From Catonia carolina (taxonomy: Eukaryota > Arthropoda > Insecta > Hemiptera > Achilidae), in the NCBI GenBank assembly GCA_035578175.1, contig JAQMRL010000001.1:373295720-373359719 (forward strand): DNA of 64,000 nucleotides, in the 5' to 3' direction. Positions 60,601 through 64,000 of the stretch are shown one piece after another. The notes under the pieces are model-generated. The model was not told the DNA's origin, did no database searches, and saw only the letters and a list, made by a program, of their open reading frames with translations. Position 1 is the first letter of the stretch. Each line of letters starts with the position of its first letter. A program made the translations under genes and the position numbers.

Positions 60601-63486
60601 CTTATTTCTTATGTACGTACTTCAGACACTTTTATCAAAATCAGAGCCTGATTTGACAGTAGCTAATTAATTTAAACTAAACAAATTAGGTTTATATATG
60701 ACAATCTAAAAAGTGTCCTGCACACTTAGTTTTTTAAGATTACAGGTGTGATTTGATTAAGAAAATCTTAGAAAGATTTTTTTAAACATCATTTAAAGAT
60801 GATATACTACATTAAGCAACACAATCTTGATCGATTATACAGTGTTCTATTATTTGACACAATTAAAAATATAATTATTTTGCCTAATAATCAAAAATTT
60901 AAATTAAAAAACAAATACAAAATTACAAAAGCGGAAGACCAGAAATAATTACCTGAAGTATAGAAGCATCCGTTGTATCCAGATTATCTTCTAACCATTT
61001 TTTACTCCCTTGATAATTCAATTTACCTCCACCAGATAATAAGAAAAGTAAATTAGCCCTCGCATGTGTTTGACTTGTTGAATATAAATGAGAGAATAAT
61101 CTTACAAGTTCAAGAAGCATTGCTACACCTGATCCATTGCTTTCAGCTCCAAAAGCTAAATCCTAAAAAAGAGAAAAAGATGATTAATTGACAGACAAAA
61201 GCATAAAATCTTAAAAGTTCAAGAAGCATTGCTACACCTGATCCATTGTTTTCAGCTCCAAAAGCTAAATCCTAAATAAGAGAAAATAGATGATTAATGA
61301 ATAGACAAAAACATAAAATTAATAATTAATAAACAATAAATTTTCTTTGTTTAAATCCATTGTCAAAAAGGAATAGACTTTATAAAGTTGTATGATTCAC
61401 CTTGCACACAAAATTTTCCATAAACAAAATAGATTTGAGTGTTATCATATAAATAACTGACACAAAAATTCTCAATTGCATAGATACTCCTACATCCTTG
61501 TTTAAATTTCATTGGTTTCCACATTTTTCTTAACACAGTACAAACTAGTGTTAGTTTTAGTAAATAGTTTCAACTTATATTTAAACAAGTTATACAAAAA
61601 CAAACATTCTGGGAGTTTAAATAAGTGTTACACTTATGAAGAGAAGGTAAGAGTGGTGAAATGTTTATAAATTAAATTGAAGGTGCATCCAGACTTTTTA
61701 AAAACACCTTTTACATCCAACTGTTATTCACAGTAAGGAAGACAACAATGAAAAATGAAAATGAGTGGTGAAAAAATATCAAACCTAACTGGGAAATAAA
61801 ACTAGGAGATGCTTGGTATAGAAGCCAGTTTTACTGACCATCATCACAAATTATACAAGGTAGGGTAAAAAGCAATTTTGAATAGTACAGAAATTGTGCT
61901 CAACTGATGAAGGTGGTGGGAATGCAGTCGGCCATATTCCTGACACCTTATCTTTCAGCAGAAATGGAGCGGTGGAGACCTCAACATCGTGCATATGCTG
62001 TCTATCAAAACGGTAGTTCTTACATGCAGGCACATCATGGTTTTTACACTAATTTTTAAATAAATCAGAATCGATCGGTGCATTCTGCCTACGTGATTCA
62101 AAAGAGGGTAAAGAAACTTTGTCCACGATGATAAACAAGCAAGGGAAACAAAAGACAGTGCATACTCCTGAAAACATAAAGATGTAGAGTTACAATCGAA
62201 AGACGTGCACATTGGTCAGCTTGCCGGCATGGCACAACCAGAACTTCCAAAAGAACAGTTAGTCACGGATTTCACACAACGATCTACATCATCCTTCCAA
62301 GATGCAAATTGTTCAGGCTCTTAAAGAAACAGATTACGGTTTTGTGAAGAAATATTTAACAAATTGAATTAATGAAGATGAACACATTGTAAACAATTTA
62401 TGGATGAGTGACAAGGCCCATTTCCATTTGCCTGGTTACGTCAACAAGCAAAACTTTATGAATGATGTGAATTCTATACAACTGCATCAGCAGCCTCTCT
62501 ATTCCACCAAAGTTACTGAGTGGTAGGCTAAATCTTCATCAGGGATCATAGAGCCTTACTTTTTCAAAGATGATTTAAACAATGCTGTGACAGTGAACTC
62601 ACAGAGAAGCAGACATGTTGGAAAACCTTTTACTCCACAACTCATTCAGTACGAACTAGAAGAAATTTTTTCAACAAGATGGAGCAACCTCCCGCATGGC
62701 AAGGATACGCATGAATGCTGTAAACGGTTTATTTTCAAACCACATGATCTCTCAAAATCAGGATATCGTATGATCTCCCCATTCACCGTAGTTAACAATG
62801 TGCGACTTTTTCTTGTGGGGTTACCTGAAGAGTAGAATGCATCAGTATAACACACCACAAACAGTTGAAGAAGTTACTAAAAAGAACAGATCTGACGGGA
62901 GGTGGTTCAAATTCTGGCAATGCTGCGGCGAACGATAATAACTTCCAAGACTCACCTGGAAGAATTTTAACACCTGCAAGGTTATCTTCTCACTGGAGTT
63001 ATTTTTAAAACTTAGTAACAGTTACTTAGTTTGTTACTTAGTTACTTAGGTTTTTTTGATGTAACTTATCGTGGTAAAAATACAATTTGGAAAAATTTAT
63101 GCAATTTTTTTGCAGCCTTTCAAAATTGTTCTGTACTCTGCCGCAACCATTAGGCAGATCAGATATATCACACTGCCATTTTACATAAAACTTAAACCTC
63201 TACCCAATAAATTGATTGCAGTGACTAATTTTTATTATTGGAACTAACTGATTATGTTACAAAGTTGTATGAACTCGACTACATAAAAAATACAAACGTA
63301 GTATATCATTTATAGTGTCTGATTCAAACACTTGAAAGATAACATTGTATTTAGTGCCGTCATAATTTCTTTTAAAAAAAAGTTATTGTAAAAATTACTT
63401 ACAGGAGCTACACCAAAACTGTCATAATGAGCAACAATAGCTATTGTTGGAAGTTTGTCTTCAACACCGTAGCCAGACAATTTACC
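42620..63486 (-). CDS. NCLN: nicalin (ER-membrane M28-like protein), 9 exons, 5' incomplete
   Basis: The minus-strand exons are 63403-63486, 60953-61162, 59206-59313, 55594-55734, 54335-54487, 51145-51266, 50432-50530, 45345-45423 and 42620-42685. They total 1062 bp (353 residues plus stop), all GT/AG with matching phases. Blocks follow the animal nicalin order: [119 protein letters not shown], then a membrane segment ([19 protein letters not shown]) and a short tail. Nicalin is a single-pass ER protein of the M28 aminopeptidase fold, considered catalytically inactive. It partners with NOMO and TMEM147 at the translocon. About 210 N-terminal residues, with the signal peptide, lie beyond the window. 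Introns are loaded with transposons. Confidence 0.95.
42686..43019 (-). other. nicalin intron, nothing recognised
   Basis: AT-rich intron sequence before the LINE fragment. Confidence 0.4.
43020..43422 (+). pseudogene. LINE C-terminal fragment with (GAA)n tail
   Basis: The frame 43027-43335 reads [20 protein letters not shown], then [20 protein letters not shown] and [15 protein letters not shown], ending [12 protein letters not shown]. This is the usual C-terminus of RTE/L2-like insect LINEs. It ends in gaagaagaagaa (43408-43419). 5'-truncated, in a nicalin intron, opposite in direction to the gene. Confidence 0.85.
43999..44330. repeat. repeat with (TGT)n start, SINE-like
   Basis: A (TTG)n run at 43999-44018 is followed by 'gtcaacagccgaaaggctgg' and 'tttgaacctctagagg', an arrangement seen at the tails of dispersed insect SINEs or LINEs. 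It may be the 3' part of the LINE remnant that follows on the minus strand. Confidence 0.45.
44440..44850 (-). pseudogene. degenerate LINE C-terminal fragment
   Basis: The minus strand reads [20 protein letters not shown] and [12 protein letters not shown], then, after stops, a WTEERRK-like block. RxRLxFYGHLxRMDxxRLTKQIF is a recurrent C-terminal motif of hemipteran LINE polyproteins. Many stops. Confidence 0.7.
44851..45344 (-). other. nicalin intron, nothing recognised
   Basis: AT-rich; no supportable feature. Confidence 0.4.
45345..45423 (-). CDS. NCLN: nicalin exon (transmembrane segment)
   Basis: 79 bp. Acceptor ttcgtttcag/TGTAAA, donor ATCCAG/gtaaga. [19 protein letters not shown] and VVYLF form the C-terminal membrane anchor. 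The residue before VKPAV becomes Ser (AGT). Confidence 0.92.
45424..46009 (-). other. nicalin intron, nothing recognised
   Basis: AT-rich; no supportable feature before the mariner. Confidence 0.4.
46066..47314 (-). pseudogene. mariner transposase, SINE-split and frameshifted
   Basis: Minus strand, starting [20 protein letters not shown] at 47314. The HTH part runs to DVGISIGS, is broken by the SINE, and resumes at [18 protein letters not shown]. The catalytic region reads [14 protein letters not shown], where the family has TGDE, so the first catalytic Asp is Glu here. The second ([12 protein letters not shown]) and third ([11 protein letters not shown]) are intact. A one-base loss in a T run at about 46262-46270 shifts the frame after CDFF; the final part ([13 protein letters not shown] to FEGDNSN) is in another frame, ending at 46066. 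Confidence 0.92.
46836..47012 (-). mobile_element. tRNA-derived SINE inserted in mariner
   Basis: It is flanked by exact copies of tcatggtatga at 46825-46835 and 47013-47023. On the minus strand the head reads 'ggcgtagttggtaacgtgct' with box B 'gggttcaaatccc', followed by a body with 'gcaattactgctaatgc' inverted, and an A-rich tail (inverse of ttttgtttgtttttt). The tRNA-like head is not a functional tRNA because it continues into the SINE body. Confidence 0.9.
47668..47739 (-). mobile_element. SINE family 2, tail and body half
   Basis: A T-rich tail followed by 'aaagtcgcatcaacagctt' and 'ggttattggcgactacggta'. Its head half is at 50096-50200; the two halves are separated by the long-TIR element. 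Confidence 0.7.
47740..50095 (+). mobile_element. long-TIR DNA transposon of unassigned superfamily (2356 bp)
   Basis: The termini are gggtcattccatgtcaaatc (left) and, inverted, gggtcattccgtgtcaaatc (right). Inverted similarity continues for about 730 bp at the left (47740-48472) and 716 bp at the right (49380-50095), leaving about 900 bp unique. The 4-bp GGTT at 47736-47739 and 50096-50099 is the target duplication. Outside it, the two halves of one SINE face each other. A decayed plus-strand coding region lies inside. TIR length and 4-bp duplication exclude mariner, piggyBac, hAT and Harbinger; Sola or Chapaev-like groups remain possible. Confidence 0.88.
48525..49473 (+). pseudogene. transposase-like protein pseudogene of the long-TIR element
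   Basis: Collinear blocks in changing frames on the plus strand: [17 protein letters not shown], then [19 protein letters not shown] and [83 protein letters not shown], and finally [18 protein letters not shown] in the open frame 49246-49473. I recognise this order (QDE, SDG..QYKN, AEWHFFATSHGK, CDG, SFxWPR.ED.CW) from uncharacterised proteins in aphids, other arthropods and cnidarians. A DDE-type transposase role is inferred from its position between TIRs. Multiple frameshifts and stops; the last 30 codons lie inside the right TIR. Confidence 0.75.
50096..50203 (-). mobile_element. SINE family 2, tRNA-like head half
   Basis: On the minus strand it reads 'gtagtggtagcgtactagcc' and box B 'gagtttgattcccag'. 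It is the missing head of the SINE body at 47668-47739. Confidence 0.7.
50432..50530 (-). CDS. NCLN: nicalin exon ([11 protein letters not shown])
   Basis: 99 bp; completes the split Arg codon and leaves two bases. Acceptor ttttcag/CTATTT, donor GTTTACAG/gtaaat. The [11 protein letters not shown] block is diagnostic of nicalin. Confidence 0.95.
50531..51144 (-). other. nicalin intron, nothing recognised
   Basis: AT-rich; no supportable feature. Confidence 0.4.
51145..51266 (-). CDS. NCLN: nicalin exon ([13 protein letters not shown])
   Basis: 122 bp, starts in phase 0 and leaves two bases of an Arg codon. Acceptor atttcatacag/GGTGTA, donor CTATCTCG/gtaagg. Confidence 0.92.
51267..51599 (-). 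other. nicalin intron, nothing recognised
   Basis: AT-rich; no supportable feature. Confidence 0.4.
51700..51922 (+). repeat. LINE 3'-end-like fragment with (CA)n
   Basis: 'gaaaattggttgagtaattt' leading into a (CA)n tract (51869-51893) and 'ttttatacatatagat' is the arrangement of many insect RTE-like 3' UTRs. No coding part is preserved. Confidence 0.45.
52200..52347. mobile_element. hAT-like terminus
   Basis: It ends 'cactttgcgaaccactg', inverted CAGTGGTTCGCAAAGTG, a classical hAT terminus. The partner end was not found. Confidence 0.45.
52348..52995 (-). other. nicalin intron, nothing recognised
   Basis: AT-rich; no supportable feature. Confidence 0.4.
52997..53064. repeat. 68-bp near-palindrome
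   Basis: The core tgtttctttgcaaagaaaca (53017-53036) is a perfect 20-bp palindrome, and the flanks (aacttgt...gtccatg against catgg...acaagtt) extend the stem. Confidence 0.75.
53592..53700 (+). pseudogene. MADF-like domain fragment
   Basis: The plus strand reads [20 protein letters not shown] and [12 protein letters not shown]. This resembles the first half of MADF/Myb-SANT-like domains (FI..V..YP.LYN..L..YSRKD), which often accompany Harbinger elements. It stops at TAA and has no continuation. Probably transposon-derived. Confidence 0.45.
53701..54334 (-). other. nicalin intron, nothing firm
   Basis: Possible inverted motifs near 53950-54050 (gtctggagtc / cagactccag) suggest element ends, but no element could be delimited. 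Confidence 0.3.
54335..54487 (-). CDS. NCLN: nicalin exon (LTRNTRI)
   Basis: 153 bp, phase 0/0. Acceptor tcttgtgtgcag/AGTCAT, donor GATGTG/gtaagt. Encodes [15 protein letters not shown] to SPFSSDV. Confidence 0.93.
54596..55561 (+). pseudogene. degenerate LINE reverse transcriptase, 5'-truncated
   Basis: With many stops and frameshifts the plus strand reads LSPLLLTCL (normally LSPLLFN), RFAVDI (catalytic box FADD lost), then [41 protein letters not shown] and [11 protein letters not shown]. This is the RT distal part and C-terminal region of an RTE/L2-like LINE. It lies antisense within nicalin between exons 54335-54487 and 55594-55734. Confidence 0.85.
55594..55734 (-). CDS. NCLN: nicalin exon (LAWEHERF)
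   Basis: 141 bp, phase 0/0. Acceptor gtttatttatag/GAATTA, donor CTTAGG/gtaagc. Encodes [11 protein letters not shown] to [12 protein letters not shown]. Confidence 0.93.
55735..56599 (-). other. nicalin intron, nothing recognised
   Basis: AT-rich; no supportable feature. Confidence 0.4.
56600..56922 (+). mobile_element. tRNA-derived SINE family 1, copy 2 (best copy)
   Basis: Box A 'tggtctaaaggt' and box B 'ggttcaaatcc' are well kept. The body 'gatggttggggttcaattaa' and 'aaattgaacagattgcaatg' is followed by an A-rich tail ending near 56922. Confidence 0.88.
57180..57421 (+). mobile_element. SINE family 1, copy 3 (5'-truncated)
   Basis: It begins inside box B ('aatcctagtaaatg') and follows copy 2 closely to an A-rich tail (aaaaaaataaataaaa). 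Confidence 0.85.
57706..57868 (-). mobile_element. tRNA-derived SINE (family 2-like)
   Basis: On the minus strand the head reads 'cgtggtgtagtggtcagcgc' with box B 'gggttcaattccc', then a 'gcctacataagcc'-bearing body. It ends in a long A tail (T run 57709-57724 on the plus strand). The head is tRNA-like but has no closing acceptor stem. Confidence 0.85.
58069..59025 (-). repeat. repeat family R, copy F (full length)
   Basis: Inverse of the other copies, from 'atctggtgtgaaacactcac' (right end) to 'tataggcaagagaaagt' plus 'aaaaa' (left end). It is a nearly complete partner of copy D and lies in a nicalin intron. Confidence 0.85.
59206..59313 (-). CDS. NCLN: nicalin exon (SKPPREG)
   Basis: 108 bp, phase 0/0. 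Acceptor ttttatttcag/GATGCT, donor CACAAA/gtaac. Encodes [11 protein letters not shown] to SALAQFHK. Confidence 0.93.
59431..59508. mobile_element. pogo/Tigger-like terminal sequence
   Basis: It starts 'cagtagtcccttgattatct' and contains an inverted 'tttagataatccaggg', as in pogo-family termini. The other end of the element was not found. Confidence 0.5.
59509..60425 (-). other. nicalin intron, (TC)n tract
   Basis: A (TC)n-rich stretch lies at about 60106-60133. Nothing else is recognised. Confidence 0.4.
60426..60592 (-). mobile_element. tRNA-derived SINE (same family as 46836)
   Basis: It shares 'acgtccgact', 'gcaatt' and 'taatgc' body motifs with the SINE inside the mariner. Head on the minus strand: 'gcgtagtggttagcacagtt' with box B 'gggttcgattccc'. 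The T-rich start is the tail. Confidence 0.8.
60953..61162 (-). CDS. NCLN: nicalin exon (NGSG, SGGGK blocks)
   Basis: 210 bp, phase 0/0. Acceptor tctcttttttag/GATTTA, donor CTTCAG/gtaatt. Encodes [12 protein letters not shown] to DTTDASILQ. Its 5' part is duplicated upstream at 61208-61318. Confidence 0.95.
61099..61318 (-). repeat. 109-bp tandem duplication of nicalin splice acceptor and exon start
   Basis: Bases 61099-61208 recur, slightly diverged, 109 bp further on. The unit holds the branch/acceptor region and the first 20 or so codons of the nicalin exon ending at 61162. The outer copy has its own acceptor (AG/GATTTA at 61271) but lacks a donor; it encodes [20 protein letters not shown]. 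Confidence 0.9.
61319..61740 (-). other. nicalin intron, nothing recognised
   Basis: AT-rich; no supportable feature. Confidence 0.4.
61741..61860 (-). mobile_element. degenerate tRNA-SINE
   Basis: 'gaaaatgagtggtgaaaaaa' and 'cctaactgggaaataaaact' match the head-proximal part of the SINE at 60426. Box B is decayed. Confidence 0.5.
62090..62985 (+). pseudogene. Tc1-like (DUF4817-type) transposase remnant
   Basis: Plus-strand blocks with stops between them: [44 protein letters not shown] (first catalytic Asp, family SDEAHFHL), [33 protein letters not shown], and after deletions FLVGLPEE. These follow the order of insect Tc1-like transposases. The second and third catalytic blocks are lost. 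No TIR pair was identified. It lies in the intron before the first visible nicalin exon. Confidence 0.8.
62986..63402 (-). other. nicalin intron, nothing recognised
   Basis: AT-rich; no supportable feature. Confidence 0.4.
63403..63486 (-). CDS. NCLN: nicalin exon ([10 protein letters not shown])
   Basis: 84 bp, phase 0/0. Acceptor tatttatgtttcag/GGT, donor GCTCCT/gtaagt. Encodes GKLSGYG...[13 protein letters not shown], the start of the M28-like core. Confidence 0.93.
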
Positions 63487-63621
63487 CTGAAACATAAATA
63501 GAATATTTAATGATTAAAAACCCCAATAGCCTACCTACCAATTTACTACAGGACAACATGATCACAAATAGTTTGATATAACTTATTAAAAAAGAAATAC
63601 ATTAGCAAGATTATAAACAAA

Positions 63622-63712
63622 ATTTTGTTTTCGGTTGTATATCCAACTGCTATGCAATTAAAGGCTAATTATGATGGTGAAAGCTGATAGAAAAAAATTA
63701 GCATTGGTAAAG
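63622..63712 (-). mobile_element. SINE tail/body remnant
   Basis: 'gtatatccaactgctatgca' and 'attaaaggctaattatgatg' resemble the body of the SINE at 60426. No head is present. Confidence 0.35.
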
Positions 63713-63921
63713 TTTTGTCTTTAGAATACACATCATCTTGTTTTATTTGCTTCTGAAAACAATGTTTTTAATTTCTGTGAATTCCAAAAACCAAAGAGAT
63801 TAAAAATAAACTTAATTTGAAATTTGATGACTTAAGTTACATTTCTTTCAGTAAAACTATGCTTTTTACAACAAATTAGCCCTCTTCTGAAGCAACTGGA
63901 AATGAGTACTATATTATTTTT

Positions 63922-64000
63922 CAGGGCTGATGAGCTCTGAACATACGCATTGGCCCCTACTCACTTCATAGCTAGCCACTGGCTTTTCAGCAACACTGCT
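63922..64000. repeat. left end of element shared with 23578-23946
   Basis: 'gctgatgagctctgaacata' and 'cgcattggcccctac' match the left end of the element at 23578. It runs off the window. Confidence 0.75.

Noticed and set aside
1..64000. CRISPR arrays, bacterial operons or phage genes
   Set aside because: No spaced direct repeats, Shine-Dalgarno-linked gene strings or phage genes; spliced genes and SINEs/LINEs show a eukaryotic nuclear genome.

Overview
This is a 64 kb piece of an AT-rich eukaryotic nuclear genome, almost certainly an insect and probably a hemipteran. The reasons are split genes with GT/AG introns, a TTK-type BTB/POZ exon, DD34D mariners, Tc1-like elements of the DUF4817 type, RNase H-bearing I-like LINEs and tRNA-derived SINEs. 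The species is an inference; nothing in the window fixes it.

Only two host genes are convincing, and they converge. On the plus strand, bases 418-9660 hold the last three visible exons of a BTB/POZ protein. Its 995-residue terminal exon opens with an AT-hook-like basic patch and is otherwise very acidic, with a 10-residue tandem repeat. The start of the BTB domain lies upstream of the window. On the minus strand, bases 63486-42620 hold nine exons (353 residues) that form the C-terminal 60% of nicalin, the ER-membrane M28-like protein. All junctions keep the reading frame. Its N-terminal exons lie beyond base 64000. About 32 kb between the two 3' ends hold no host gene I can recognise.

Nearly everything else is transposon debris, much of it nested. 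Cut-and-paste elements include an apparently intact mariner (38361-39656) sitting inside a decayed Tc1-like element, a mariner split by a SINE (46012-47518), two smaller mariner remnants, further Tc1-like remnants (33094-34359, 62090-62985), PIF/Harbinger remnants, four TTAA-flanked MITEs, and several other inverted-repeat elements. Retroelements include an I-like LINE with an intact RNase H triad (26461-29075), an RT-bearing LINE with clear target-site duplications (12374-13838), several LINE 3' ends with (GAA)n tails, and at least two SINE families. A roughly 0.95 kb repeat with no coding capacity occurs six times.

The most interesting object is at 47740-50095. It is a 2.36 kb element with about 720 bp terminal inverted repeats, a 4 bp target duplication (GGTT) inside a SINE, and a decayed coding region whose conserved blocks resemble an orphan arthropod/cnidarian protein family. 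I cannot place it in a named transposon superfamily.
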